DNA from: Stictocephala bisonia
Lineage: Eukaryota; Arthropoda; Insecta; Hemiptera; Membracidae
Direction of reading: 5' to 3'
DNA length: 64,000 nucleotides
NCBI GenBank assembly: GCA_035578905.1
Contig: JAQJVL010001107.1
Coordinates: forward strand, 124,001-188,000
In this document: one piece after another, positions 1 to 11,929 of the stretch
Numbering within the stretch: position 1 is the first letter of the stretch
How the letters are laid out: every line of letters begins with the position of its first letter
The notes under the pieces: model-generated
Seen by the model: only the letters and a program-made list of their open reading frames with translations
Told to the model about the DNA's origin: nothing
The model's database searches: none
Made by a program: the position numbers and the translations under genes

Positions 1-1051
1 AAAATGTAAAAAAAATTAATTATTTATAATGTTATGAAATGTATGCTTAGATTTGAGCTTCAAAAAGATGCAGCAAACAGTAATGTTTTACTTTAACTCG
101 ATAAGAATGTACTAAGTATAATTATTATTCAAAAGTGGATACCATTTACATTCGATGTATAAATATTAATACAGACATGTATAAAGTAACAGTGAGGCTT
201 GCACACACAATGGTGAATTGAATGTTTGATACCTATAAATCTAATGCTATAAATCCAACAACAAAACAGTCAAATTCAATTCTATTTTCAATCAGAAAAT
301 TTATATTTTTCAGTTTACCTTATATATTGTACTGTATGTTCCTTAAAAATTATTCAAAATACGAAATATTAATTTTGAACAAATGAGTGAGAGACAACGG
401 GAACACCACCTATTAAATAAATAAATTGTTGTATTGTAGAGAATACAACACTTTGTAATTGTATTTATAAAATAACGAACTAAATTTCATTAGTGTTTTC
501 GTACAGAATTTTAAAAACATGTGTATTCACAAATTTAATATTTCATTTTCTATGGTGTCAGTCGATTATAAAACATTCTTAATTCCTTCTTATTCTTTTC
601 ATTTTGAAATCACTAATCAATTACTAACCCCTCACCTTCAAGTATATTGTTGGGATCACTTAAATAATTGAAATGTATTTCTTATAATTATTTTAAAGGG
701 ACTAAAGAATTTATTTAATTTTATTAAATATAAATAACCTACTTTATTGACTAACGTAACACATATAAAAGATCTGCATGTATTCGAAACATGATCTTTA
801 AATTTCCGGCTTAGCTTACTACTATTTTAAGGAAAATTATCCAAATGGTAACTTGAATTTAATTAAATAATAATATAAACAATCTTCGGTTTAATAACAT
901 GCCTTTATACGTAATTAACCGTGCAGGTATGTCAAAGTAATTGGTTGAAAATAAGCCTGGAAGATCCTTACTGCAGTAAAGTGATTGAATCTTATCTGAC
1001 GCAGATCTGGGTACGTCAGCCTGCGGCGGGTTGTTTGTCGCCGCAAGTCTG
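1..1051. other. AT-rich intergenic DNA upstream of the first cuticle gene
   Basis: No gene is visible. The stretch is very AT-rich until about 950, where base composition rises toward the promoter of the gene at 1120. A short GC-rich inverted repeat (GCGGCG at 1023-1028 and CGCCGC at 1039-1044, 10-base loop) lies just upstream of the TATA box. It could be a proximal promoter element, but nothing identifies a binding factor. Confidence 0.6.
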
Positions 1052-1086
1052 TATATAAAGGACGGGGTTTGTCCTGCAGATCAGTT
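1052..1086 (+). promoter_or_regulatory. Core promoter (TATA + arthropod Inr) of the 104-aa cuticle-like gene
   Basis: TATATAAA occupies 1052-1059 and TCAGTT, a perfect match to the arthropod initiator TCAGTY, occupies 1081-1086. If the A of the initiator (1083) is +1, the TATA box starts at -31, the canonical spacing. This predicts a 5' UTR of about 37 nt before the ATG at 1120. The cuticle gene at 57095 has the same arrangement and the same spacing. Confidence 0.85.
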
Positions 1087-1119
1087 CACCCCCGTTGATC
1101 AATCCAACCATAGCTCATC

Positions 1120-3173
1120 ATGAAGGTTGCGCTTGTCATCCTCGCCCTGGTCGGCTGTGCTCTCGCCTACCCACAATACAACAACATCGACGCCCCTGAC
1201 TTCAGAAGGATATATCTTCAGGACGACAGTGGTCAACATTCTGGCAGGTATTGGCTTAGTTTGATATGTTCTTTAGGAACTTTGTAGACGGATTAAGGAA
1301 AGGTTAGACCGATTTTGTGATATAAATTGCAAGACAGTAATACGAAAAAAAAACTGTCGGTGCCTGTGTTGGTAACTTACTGTTTTTTTATTTACAGGTT
1401 TGATCATAATAATATGAGATATGTTCACATAAATATAAATTTAAAATGGATTTTAAATGGAAAATATAAACTAACAAATCGTGTAAAATCATAAAAAATG
1501 ACTTTTTTACAGGCAATATCACATAACAATTTTGTTTTATTAAGATTCATATTAATATTTTTCTTTTGACATTACTTTTAATATTTAATTTTATTTAAAT
1601 AATATTCCAATTCGTATTTTACTAGTCGTAATAGTAAATATTTAGTTTTACAACGTCATAGCAAACTCAAAAATAGTATTTTATGATATTCTTTATGTTA
1701 ACGCCTGACTTTGGCTATTTTAAACATTACTTAAATGCTGTGTTGTAGTTTTAACTTGTTTTCAATGTTAAACTCTACAAATGTATTTTATAAGGGTGTT
1801 GTCAATGATATTTGTAATGTACGTACATCACGCATTAACCAATTGACTAAAATATTTATTTATATAACATTTTTTGTAGATACGAAAAATATTGATTCAC
1901 TGGTGGATTAAAGCGTTTTTTAATTAGCCGATATTAACTGTTACAATGTAAACCAATTTTTATTTTAGAATTTTATTGATTCATTGTTGAGTTTTTCAAT
2001 TTGGTGGTGTTGTCTCTTAGAATGTTTTTAAATTAAAACAATTAATGTACACTTTTAACCTACACTAAGATAAAAATGTTATATACGATTAAAATGAAAA
2101 TTACTCATTACCACATGATTCAATGGGTATGGATAATACTGTTTACCGACCAATCCAGCCTTCTGTTAATATGAAACGTAGGTTCGTTAATCATCAATCG
2201 TGGTCACCTAAATATCATCCACAACACAGCGTCCCACCCATCAGTTCTACAACCATGACTCCCAGCGTCCTACCTGACTATTATCTAATCCTTCTCAGTC
2301 CCAACGAAAAATAACATCAGTGACCCATCGTATTACGTACGTCATATGAATTGTTGTATTCCAAACTTCATCCCATAGAACAATAATACGGCTGCATTCA
2401 CCTTCCCTAGATACATGGTGACCACTCAACGGTTATCATTGACGTCAATTTATTTTAGATATCTGAGGTGTCCGCGTTGGATGGTAGCCCGGGGAGAAGA
2501 CCTATCGGGCTTGTCAGCTAGCTAGCAATCATACCAATACTACGTGGATTAAATCCTACTCTAAGCTATAGACCCCTTGTCGATCCGGCTACTGGGCTAA
2601 TTAAAAACTGCTCTTTCCATAAATAAGTTCACTTAAGTAAGTAACAATGATCACACCCGTTCATTTTTAAGCATCACACTTATTTTCCTCTCGTATTCAC
2701 CAAAATAATGAACATAATTCTCTTATTTCTACATGCAGAATAAATACATACATAAATTTATTAATTTTTGTCTGTAAATGTTTATTGTCTGCCTATGGAA
2801 AGTGTTCTCAATGTTATAAGACACCAAGAGGGTATATAATCACTTCCTCAAAAACTGAAATTTAAGACACGTTTTCAATTATAATATTTCACTTCCTAGC
2901 TACAATTACCTATCTCCATATTGTAGGCCAGATTAACTTATATTCTACTACCTGACTAACGCAGTACATATTTGTCTGTTTTTCAGTTTCTCAACCCGAG
3001 ACATCCAGCGAACTGATACTCTCACTCTGATTCCCAACGGCCAAGGAGAGTACGTCCCCCTGCAGAGGTCCGTTATTGAGCACATAGCCCCCAATGGGGA
3101 ACACGTCCAGACAATCATCGACGCCGGACTCCAGGGTGCCCACGTCACAGGCAGCCACATTCCCCGGGCGTAG
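1120..3173 (+). CDS. Secreted cuticle-like protein with degenerate RR domain, 104 aa, 2 exons
   Basis: Exon 1 is 1120-1247 and exon 2 is 2987-3173, joined in phase 2 (donor CAG|GTATTG, acceptor TTTTTCAG), giving 104 residues and a TAG stop. Residues 1-16 form a signal peptide (MKVALVILALVGCALA, cleavage before YPQ). A motif RIYLQDDSGQ (30-39) sits just before the splice junction, as in the RR-1 gene at 57095 (RIYQADESGQ), which has the same intron position and phase. The C-terminal part (about 72-102) aligns with the paralogue's chitin-binding RR core without gaps around the conserved G, V, G and final IP. The aromatic Y/F residues that contact chitin in RR proteins are replaced (I, I, A). 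It is inferred to be a cuticular or apolar extracellular protein that may no longer bind chitin. A TATAAA at 3235-3240 is a possible polyadenylation signal; no AATAAA was found close by. Confidence 0.85.
2455..2600 (-). repeat. Copy of a dispersed repeat family (family R) in intron 1
   Basis: On the minus strand this segment matches the repeats at 5380-5800 and 16550-16850. Shared stretches include CCACGTAGT, GCTGACAAGCC and CTACCATCCAACG in the same order and with similar spacing. It is inserted in the intron of the 104-aa cuticle-like gene, in the opposite orientation to that gene. No coding capacity or terminal repeats are seen. The rest of the intron (1248-2986) is AT-rich and featureless. 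Confidence 0.65.
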
Positions 3174-5379
3174 ACCCTCCAGCGCACCATCATTTGTCAG
3201 ACTGTAAATTATGTATGTATTGTGATTTTATTTGTATAAAGATTGCTATTTGTTTAAATGCCTAATTTATTGTGATCAAATCCCTATTCGATAAAAATGA
3301 AAGCTACGGATACAATTTGATAATCCTAAAACTGTACTAGATATAATATACCATATAGAAACCAGATTATCACTAGATTCGTCAGAAGATAAACAAAATA
3401 CAAATTAAAATCAAACTATTGAATCTCAATTGTTGGTTTTCTTAGCCATATAAATACCTTATTTAATCGTTTGGGCAAGAATTTTATAAAATTTACATTA
3501 AACCTGATTTAAAAGTTGCAAATGAACGAGATAATTTGTACATTAAATTTAGAGTAAGGGTAACATTGTTAAAAGGTAAGCAGAATTGAATATTTTATAT
3601 TATACTAACTTAATCTTATCATCACCACTTTGTATGTATAACATATTACGTATCTAACCTAACAATTCTTAATCAAGATACTGTTTAAAACGGTTAACGA
3701 CATGTAAAAGCATAATTGTCATTAAAACATTAAATTATTAGTACAGATTATGATTAAGTTAAATTCTAAATCAAGTGAAATAATACAAAAAAACTAAAAA
3801 ATTAAGATTAAAAAGAACAAACAAATACACGTAAATTTATATTGTGAACGATAAACATGAACTATTCTCACAGCCAATCCAGATAGTTTAACTTATGTGG
3901 TATTTCAGTTACACCCAACCTCTAAAGATTTGACTTTTATATTCGATTTCAGGGAGCCGTTAGACTTGTTGATTTTGATATATTATACAGTATCTATTGG
4001 ATAAGTGGGATAAAATCTTGATTATATAACTTGCTGGTGTAGTCACTAATGAAAGATCAACGACGAACGTGTAGGGATGAGTGATGTGGTCGTAGTATGG
4101 GTGGGTACGGGCAAGTTCGTGTCAGGATGGGTGGGAGTCTATCAGTAATACACCGAATGGGGTCTAGATAACAATATATTTAAAAGTTGATTAAAATTCT
4201 TGAGGAATTAGAAATTAACAAACTGTTTAATCAAATAAAATATTGTCAGTATACTGTACAATCTTTCACTATAGTAAACATAATTTATTTTTGCAAAGTC
4301 AGGTGAAATAAAAATAGTAAAGTACTCAACAAAAATGGGACATTTTTACCAATGTAAAATCTAATAACGAATAAATCAATGAAGCTTGCTTATTTCTAAT
4401 AAATATAATAAAATAATTTGTAGACTTATAAAATAAGCAATTGTAAACCAACAATATTAGACGCAAGAGAACAATAAATCAATGTATACGACCTACCCGA
4501 TATAGGTAGACTGCCTTTTCCGTAGTCTATTTTTTCACTCATATAATATTCTTATTAATATATAATTTGTACAGACTTTGATGATATACTATAGTGTTTG
4601 TCATATATATTTACACAATTTATGTTTTATTCCAAGTCCTGTTACCGTAGTCTATCAATTTGGAATTTCATATATTATAATAAACCTACGCACAAACTTG
4701 TTATTGATTTTCAGAAACTACAAGGACCTTGGGCTATTATTAGAGACTATGTGTTTGGATCCAATTTAACCTCTCTGCTGTTTGTCCAAGATACAGCGAC
4801 AAACATGTTGTTCGATGGGCCGCCACAGCCTTGGGACATAGAAAGTGAAATATTTGTTTGTGTAATACAGGAGTCTTAGCCATGAACTAACTTTGATTAT
4901 ACTATAATAGTTTACGTCTTACATTTGGAATTTTATGTTCAAGTTTAGGTTAGGTTAGATATTTGACTACTAACCATTAATATATATTTATATATATATA
5001 TATATATTATAGAACATATATAGAACATGATTTGGTAAATATGGAATCAGGAGTCTCAGACAGTTTTTAAGACATTCACGATTTTTTAAAACTAAATTAA
5101 ACTTAAAAGCAAAAGTAGTCCCAGGACTACTTCCTATTTCAACGTTCATAAGTATACTCTTATTTCATCTTGTCATAAGTGTGATAAGAAAATGTTTGAT
5201 TGAGGTTTTGATGTAGTATGAATGTATTATGAATGTATTAATTTGAATTTTTTTATATATAAATAAATGACGATTTCTATACATTTTTAAAATATCTTTA
5301 CAAAATAAACTTGATTTGATTTAAAAAGACACACTCCTTCATTATTATTCATTTTAAGACGCCAATCGTCAAGGTAAGG
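3174..5379. other. Intergenic AT-rich DNA with no supported gene
   Basis: It holds the 3' UTR of the upstream gene (first tens of bases) and then AT-rich sequence. A (TA)n tract lies at about 4981-5008. Around 4715-4879 a splice-acceptor-like TTTTCAG precedes an open stretch ending in TAG, but no protein family is recognised and no partner exon is visible, so it is not called as a gene. Around 5100-5330 the sequence resembles the AT-rich 3' tail of a LINE. Confidence 0.5.
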
Positions 5380-5800
5380 ACGAATATGAGAGGCTAACGA
5401 GTGTGATGAGTGTATATGAAAGAGTGTAGTAGTCATTGTTACTAACTAAGTTTGACTACTCCTCAGAAATAGCCATTAATTATTTGCCCAACAGCTAGAG
5501 CAACTAAGGGACCAACAGTTTAACGTGAAATCCGAAACATGTAGTGTTGGTCTGATATTCAGCTATTAGACAAGCCTGATACTCATTTAAATTAACTACA
5601 CATCATCTGAACATTGACTGCCATCCAACGTGGAAGCCCCAGACATCTAGTAGTGTCCACGTCTAGTGATGCCGTGAGTGGATGCCGTGACGGTATGAAG
5701 AGTACCAAGCACAGAACATATCACCTCTAACCTCCACATCACTTTGTTCCCAAGTAGCTAGGTTACAGCACTGTGCCACCAGTGCCAACTGTAAATATGA
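5380..5800 (+). repeat. Dispersed repeat family R, longest copy
   Basis: It shares with 16550-16850 the ordered blocks AGTCATTGTTACTAACTAAG, GCCCAACA, GACAAGCCTGATACTCA, CCATC and TAGTAGTGTC. Its right half also matches 48225-48480 (CATCCAAC, then a TGTTCACGTC-type block, then a block about CTAGGTTACAG). The copies are roughly 70-80% similar by eye, so the family is old. No open reading frame or tRNA-type A/B box is evident; it may be the remains of a longer transposon. Confidence 0.7.
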
Positions 5801-6328
5801 CGAAAATATTCCTTTTAATCTATATATCAAAAGGAAAAATATATTTGATTTCATTTTTGTTGTAAACATTTACTATTATAATATTTTTTCTCTTATTGAA
5901 AGAATTGCTTTTATTTACGTCTCAGTCCAATTAAGTCTTTTCTATTTTCATAGAAAATCAATTAATTGCTCCACAGGTACAGCAAGACAATATCTCCACA
6001 ATATATATCGTCTGTGGCTGCTTGTTTTTTTTCAAAATATACACAGCATTTATATTTTTTTTATACATATATTGCTTAGTAAGAAATGGACAGTTTAAAA
6101 ATAAAATGTACGTACAAAAAATTCTGTTATTAATAGCGAACATTTCAAAATGAAAAATATTAAATTAGTTAAGGCTCTGCTCATAAAATAGATTTTATAG
6201 TCGATTAAGAATAACCATTGATATAATTTGGGTTGTAATACTTTATATATTGACGATCGGCGTCTTGCTATTGAATAATGAATAATAAAGGATGTCTTAA
6301 CACATAATTAGCGTAACAGATTTATATT

Positions 6329-6480
6329 GCCGGTTTGGTGTTTCATTGGAAAATATTTAGACTGCAGAGGGCAATGTCCAAGGTTCGAGTCCCAACTGAG
6401 GTAACGGTCAGTACTTCACTCGTTGAATAAAGCTCACACAGGTTTGAAGGCCCAAATTATCTGGCGAGTGAAGTTTTTTT
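6329..6480 (+). mobile_element. tRNA-derived SINE, diverged copy
   Basis: A near-consensus RNA polymerase III B box (GGTTCGAGTCC at about 6393-6403) follows a degenerate A-box region. Downstream the element continues with GTACTTCACTCGTTGAATAA and ends with CTGGCGAGTGAAG followed by a T run. The same tail, in the opposite orientation, ends the better-preserved copy at 11246-11403, so the two belong to one SINE family. The copy is probably inactive because the A box is damaged. Confidence 0.8.
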
Positions 6481-6893
6481 AAGCATAAAAAATGTGATGG
6501 GTTAAGGTATAAGGCCGCATGAAGGATAATCACGTGCAGAGAACCACTCCGTAGTGAAGTACGGGCAGTCGTTTAAATATTCATGGAGATCTATGGAAAA
6601 TGGTTCAAAATTTTATAATATGACATATAAAAAAAATTTAGAAATAAAAATGTTATTTTCTACATATGGTATGATTAGTTAAATCTTTAAAGGGGCCGTT
6701 TTGATAAAACAAAATCACCAAAAGCATAGCTTTCCATTTGATGAACTTGGTTGATAATAACTGTTGTATCACTAAACGGAAGTGTTATTTTATGTACGAA
6801 GAATTATTTTGGGGCATAGTTAGTATATTATTATAAATACTATAACAATAATATACTAATTATTATTATTATTAGTATATTATTATTATATCG

Positions 6894-6928
6894 AAATAAA
6901 AATACTATAATAGTATTTTTATTTCGCA
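6894..6928. repeat. 35-bp near-perfect palindrome
   Basis: CGAAATAAAAATACTAT is followed almost immediately by its reverse complement (ATAGTATTTTTATTTCG), leaving essentially no loop. It abuts an AT-repeat block. It is either the fused ends of a small foldback element or a local inverted duplication. Confidence 0.7.
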
Positions 6929-7631
6929 ATTGAATGTGTGAAACTTTAAATAAAATGTTTAACGATTTACAATTTTAACCAAATTTTTTAATTCTATAGT
7001 TTATTAAATTGGATCTTTAATATCTTTGACAATTGCACAATGTACACTATAAGTAATTGTAATAATTATCTTGAGCCATATAGTTGAACTAATTTCAGAA
7101 GTACATTTTTTAGCCCACCGAGACAATATGATTTAGTGTCCACTAATACAGCGAAAACAAGAAACAGAAGTCGCTTTCTTATGGCCGAAGCAAACGTTAT
7201 AATGAATGTTAGAAATATATTCCTTTAATCACATCTTTATACATATGTTTTATAATTACTAATTTTATCTTTGAGAATTTAGGGGGATAAAAGAAGAGAC
7301 TGACAAGGTGATGCCTTGTCATTTAAATGGTTAACTGGAGTAATTAAGCAAACGTTTATATGTAGCTTCTGTTTCTTCATTCTATGTGCTACTAATACAT
7401 AATTAGAAATATTATAATAGTACTCTATTGTACTATTGAATAGTCCTCTATACTTTAATATAAGTCTGTTGAAATTCCTTTATGTGGCTTGGCAGTTAAG
7501 TCAACAAATAATAAACCATTAACAAGCAACTTATTAAAAAGAATTAACAAATTATATAATTACATAAATTTTACGTAATAAAATACGTTAAAAACCGTAA
7601 ATTTTTAAATATTAACTCAGCAAGACTGTGT

Positions 7632-7720
7632 AATGAAATGAAATGAAAATTGTCTTTATTAGGCGGAGTTAGGACTATTACGTCCTCTCTTCCACTCAAC
7701 CTTATTTCCAAAAATATGTT
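7632..7720 (-). mobile_element. Truncated LINE 3' end (jockey/CR1-type tail)
   Basis: Read on the minus strand, the sequence runs from GGAAATAAGGTTGAGTGG through AGTCCTAACTCCGCCTAATA and AAGACAATTTTCATTTC to a short (ATTTC)n tail at 7632-7645. A unique 3' UTR ending in AATAAAGACA plus a short simple-repeat tail is typical of insect jockey/CR1-like LINE 3' ends. No reverse transcriptase remains, so this is a heavily 5'-truncated insertion. Confidence 0.55.
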
Positions 7721-10249
7721 GTTTTTTTAACTATATGAAATATATACAGTAAATTTTACAGTTTCTTAAATATTTACTTGTATATCCCAAAACAAAAACA
7801 ATAACTTATATCTAAAATTTTATTGATAAAAATGGCAAAAGAACATTACTGATATTAAAATACTAAAGACATGAATCAATAATCAGAAATTAATTATTTC
7901 TAATATCATACATTCCACACACAAACAAATCACTCATGAACCACAGCCCCCGCAACCCCCACCCACCCCTACCAGCCCCGCAGAAGCATGTATGTAGGGT
8001 TTCATGATTAAACGGTAATAAATGTGTGAATAATTATATAAAGGTAAGTTGAAGAGAAATTATCCAATATATCATGAAGAATTCTATGCCAATATATTGT
8101 ATTCAAATTCATATAATTTATTAGACAGTGCAACTGGTTTATTATCTAATGAAGTCCAATAAAAATAATTAATAGTAATTTAGCTTATTTCTTTAAAGGA
8201 CCTCTTTAAAGTTGGTGACGTGATACACTACTTGATATTCTTACGTTAGTAAAAATGATTATAGATACGTAATCTGCAAATAACATGACTCTACAACTCT
8301 CTCTTGATAATTGTCTCTAGTCAGTGGATAGCATATATTTACAGTATACAGTATATAGATGGTGGAAGCAATACATCGGCACAAGGTATATTTTTATCAG
8401 CCATCCATTAATATCCCTCTTGGAAACTATTTCTAATAGTTCAAATACTAAAGAAGCTATTGTTAGTTATGATGGATTATTCCGAATATTTATATGACTG
8501 TCAATGTGGTTAAAAAAATTATTTATAGATAAAACACGTAGTAAATATTTATAGAGGTCACACACGTGTGTAATCCTGTATTTATATAATAATTTAAATA
8601 CTTTCTCTTCAATAAATTATTGAAATGAAAAGTACGTTACGATTACTATAAAATCTAAACTATAAATCTTTAAATTGCCTGAATCTATGTTAATAATTAG
8701 GCTTGCTACAATCCAAAAAATATTAAACTTTTATTTATTTTTTTTTTTAATACATACAACATTAGTTTGCGAATATTGATGTGATGGATGTAACACGCAA
8801 AAATACTTTTTTACTCTTATTTAGAGTTTAATTTGTCTAATCTATTTGTGATAATTATAGAAAAAAAGTTACATTCATTTAATATAGGTTTAAATGGAGA
8901 AGAGGTGAAATCCCAGCATCGGAGCTTATAAATATCATTTTAACTATAATGTATTTAAATAAAAATAAAATTATAAATTTTTTAAGGTTATTACATTTAT
9001 TTTGATAATCGTACTACATGAAGAGTGCTGTATAATAAACTGTCTGTAGGTATAATTTGGACCATCTCCTTTTATTAACATGTGCATTTTATTTACTAAT
9101 ACATTTCAAAAATAAAAAAATGAATACTTGTGCAAATCAAACTATTCTAGTAGTATAACGGTCTTGCTTAAAATCAATTTAATCCTATAAGTGTATCAAT
9201 AATCTAAGGGCTGAGGATTGTAAGTGATGTAATAGGCCTTCTGACTGCCAAAACACTTAAACTTGCCTGTAGCCAGAAATCAGACCATATTGGATATAAT
9301 AAAAAACTGTTGTAATTGAAAAAAAGAAAAAAAAAGAAAAAAAAACTGTACTTAGGGCATTCAGTGAACCTATAAATATGTTTATTTTTGGAACACTTTC
9401 CTTCTTATTCATGTTTTCTAGGAAAAAGGTTTGATTATATTAGAAGATAGGTCAATATATCTCCCTACTAACTAATGTTACCAACACTGGACTTAATAAT
9501 AGAGTAATCCAGATTCTTCAATACAATGGCTATAAACAACTAAATGCATTGATTTAATCATAAGTCAAAGAATCCAGTTCACAACACACCTACATGTACA
9601 CAGAACTATGAAATGTACAATACACACGTATGGCAAAGAAAACACCCAAATGTGATTTGCTGCAGAACAGTTACACATGATCCGTACTAGTCATCTACAA
9701 ATTTCACAGCCCAAAATCAAGATGGACGTGTTGTTCTTTTTACGTCTCACTTTATAGCACTTACACCATACAATCTTTAGCATTATATCAAAGTTCGTTA
9801 ATTCATTATACTATCAACGATTTTCCAAAGTTTTTCTTTGGAAGATTTTCCAAACGTTATTCCCTAAGGTCCAAAGACTACTGAGACACTTAGAGCTTTA
9901 TGAAAAATTAAATCACATCATTGTTTGTCTAGTTTAATTGTAATTTATGATAAAATGATAGACACATCACCAAATACAGTCTTCTTGTGTAAGTTCTTGG
10001 AAAGCAATAAGATAAGGCCAGCGATGTCGGATTCCTAGCAAATAAGAAATACTCGTACAACATAGGACGTAAATTGACTGGGGAACAGGTTTTAGAGCAA
10101 TAGAATATTTATCAAGTGGTGGTGAATTAACGTAAACAAAAAAGTGGCTGTAGTGAACTAACGAAAATTTTAAAATAATTTACATGTGCCTATAAAAGTG
10201 TTTGACATTTTTAGCTATTAGATTGCTTAATATTTATATATATATATAA
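7721..10249. other. Intergenic AT-rich DNA
   Basis: No gene or clear repeat. A C-rich patch at about 7948-7980 (runs of CCCCC/CCACCC) and an A-rich block at about 9318-9347 stand out only by composition. The right end (about 10236-10249) is the (TA)n tract that flanks the foldback element. Confidence 0.5.
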
Positions 10250-10572
10250 AAAGAACCACACTTAGCAATCTTTTCTTGATGTTTTTAATGTTTAAAATCG
10301 ATTTCGGTCTCGAAAGACCATCATCAGTTTAACATAGAATACAAATAGGGTTATAAATATATCTTTAGAATAATTAATTAATTTATTAATTATTAATTAT
10401 TTATTATTAATTAATTATTAATTAATTAATTAATAATTAATAGAATAATTAATTATTATAAAGATATATTTATAACCCTATTTGTATTCTATGTTAAACT
10501 GATGATGGTCTTTCGAGACCGAAATCGATTTTAAACATTAAAAACATCAAGAAAAGATTGCTAAGTGTGGTT

Positions 10573-10576
<4 letters not shown>
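10250..10576. mobile_element. Large foldback element with hammerhead-like core in each arm
   Basis: Left arm (10250 to about 10370) and right arm (about 10455 to 10576) are almost perfect reverse complements, from AAAGAACCACACTTAGCAAT inward to TAACCCTATTTG. They are separated by about 85 bp of TTAAT-rich sequence, and (TA)n tracts flank both outer ends. Each arm carries CTGATGA, a spare T, a 5-bp stem GGTCT/AGACC closed by a TTCG loop, then GAAA (10499-10524 on +; 10302-10327 on -). That is the order of the hammerhead ribozyme catalytic core. Stems I and III and a cleavage strand were not identified, so catalytic activity is not claimed. Arm symmetry suggests a foldback/MITE-like element or a head-to-head insertion pair. 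Confidence 0.75.

Positions 10577-10642
<66 letters not shown>
10576..10642. repeat. (AT)n microsatellite
   Basis: More than 30 uninterrupted AT dinucleotides directly abut the right arm of the foldback element; a shorter TA tract abuts the left arm. The element either inserted into an AT microsatellite or carries AT-rich termini. Confidence 0.9.
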
Positions 10643-10645
<3 letters not shown>

Positions 10646-11245
10646 TGTATCGTTACTAAAAATTTCATAAGGATTACAACGTTATCAGGCAATTCATTTT
10701 AAAATCTCTAGAAGCCAAGTAAAGCAGCAAAGTAATAAGAACTTTTTTCTTGAAATTTAAAAAATCTTAATTTTATAAAACTTACACAAAATGTTCCTGT
10801 CCACTTCCTATTGAATATAAAAGCGCTAGAAAACGACTTTTTGAGTGGTATAAATGTAAAGGTGAGGTATAGTGAATGCACATTAGTTGTTACAATTCTG
10901 GTACTGACTTGTTCCATCTACGATGACAATTTTGTTAGCTTAAAATAATTATATAATATTACAAAATGGTGTTATTAGATTTTTCAAATTAATTGACCTC
11001 AGTTAGTGTTGTCACTGTTTTCCTATTCAAATACTCCAGTGAATATGTGAATAGGAAACTGCTTATGATGTTTGTCAATACAGTAATTACTATTTCTGTA
11101 AATACCCCTTATCCACTGCAAATACGATGGATTGTCACTAGTCTGAATTCATTGGATGACACTGGACTTGTACCAGTAGTTATTGACTATTGATGCAATG
11201 TTTGTACAGTGTTTGGTATTAATTATTATTTTATTTTTTTTTTAT
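10643..11245. other. Intergenic DNA between the AT tract and the SINE
   Basis: AT-rich, no recognisable gene. Short open frames on both strands have no initiation context or family resemblance. A T-rich stretch at about 11229-11246 adjoins the SINE tail. Confidence 0.5.
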
Positions 11246-11403
11246 TTTTAAAAAACTTCACTCGCCAGTTGACATGGGCCTACAGGCCTGTGCGTCAACT
11301 TTATTCAACGAGTGAAGTACCGACCGTTGGCTCAGTGGGGATTCGAACCTTGGACCATGCCCTTCGCAGTCCGAAGCCTTAGCCACTGAGCCACCACGCC
11401 GGT
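11246..11403 (-). mobile_element. tRNA-derived SINE with intact A and B boxes
   Basis: Read on the minus strand the element starts at about 11403. It has a perfect A box (TGGCTCAGTGG, about 11383-11393) and a perfect B box (GGTTCGAATCC, about 11339-11349), spaced as in a tRNA gene, and is then followed by a tRNA-unrelated body (TACTTCACTCGTTGAATAA) and the tail CTGGCGAGTGAAG plus an A/T run. It is the same family as 6329-6480. Because the promoter boxes are intact it could still be transcribed by RNA polymerase III. A real tRNA gene is unlikely because the sequence runs on into the SINE body shared with the other copy. Confidence 0.85.
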
Positions 11404-11929
11404 AATTAGACTGATTATGTTTATTCTGTTATGTTAACAAAGATATTAAATTAAATAAAATAATGTACCTTAAAATAGAATAAAATTTACATTATACAAA
11501 AAAATTACTACAGTATGAGTACTAAATATACAGTGATTATAGTGATATATTTCGCTAAACAACATTTAACACTCTCACACCAGATGAACTAAAAAAAACT
11601 AAGAAATCAATTAAACCCGTGCTTATCTAAAACTCAACTCACAAACATAACAGACCACAGCCGAAAAACAACAGAGCAAAATGAAATACATGTTGCTTTC
11701 TTAAGGCGACTGCAAAAGCCTCATTGGCATCAATGAATAGATTACAACTAATTTAGATATCCATTTTTATAAATAATTTCTATGTTTATCCTTGAGGATT
11801 TTGACGGAATAAAGGGAAGGGTGGCCAAGGCACTGGCCCTGGCATCGCAAGGCAAACTAGAAAAGGAACTACCCGTCATACCAAACGTATTTTGTGATTT
11901 TACACTGTACACGTATTTTACACTGTACT
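11404..11929. other. Intergenic DNA left of the first minisatellite
   Basis: No gene is seen. Around 11920-11945 single diverged units (ACTGTAC) lead into the minisatellite. Confidence 0.5.

Larger units (their letters stand above)
5801..7631. other. AT-rich intergenic DNA
   Basis: Apart from the SINE at 6329-6480 and the palindrome at 6894-6928, nothing coding is seen. An ATTATTATTATTA-rich block lies at about 6815-6885. Confidence 0.5.

Noticed and set aside
4598..4879. Possible exon (acceptor TTTTCAG at 4708-4714, open to a TAG at 4877)
   Set aside because: No family resemblance, no matching upstream exon and no conservation evidence; kept only as a remark.
10250..10576. Annotating a functional hammerhead ribozyme
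   Set aside because: Core bases are present, but stem I, stem III and a cleavage-site strand could not be found and there is an extra base before stem II. Recorded as a finding only.
11246..11403. Genuine tRNA gene on the minus strand
   Set aside because: A and B boxes are good, but the sequence continues into a SINE body and tail shared with 6329-6480.
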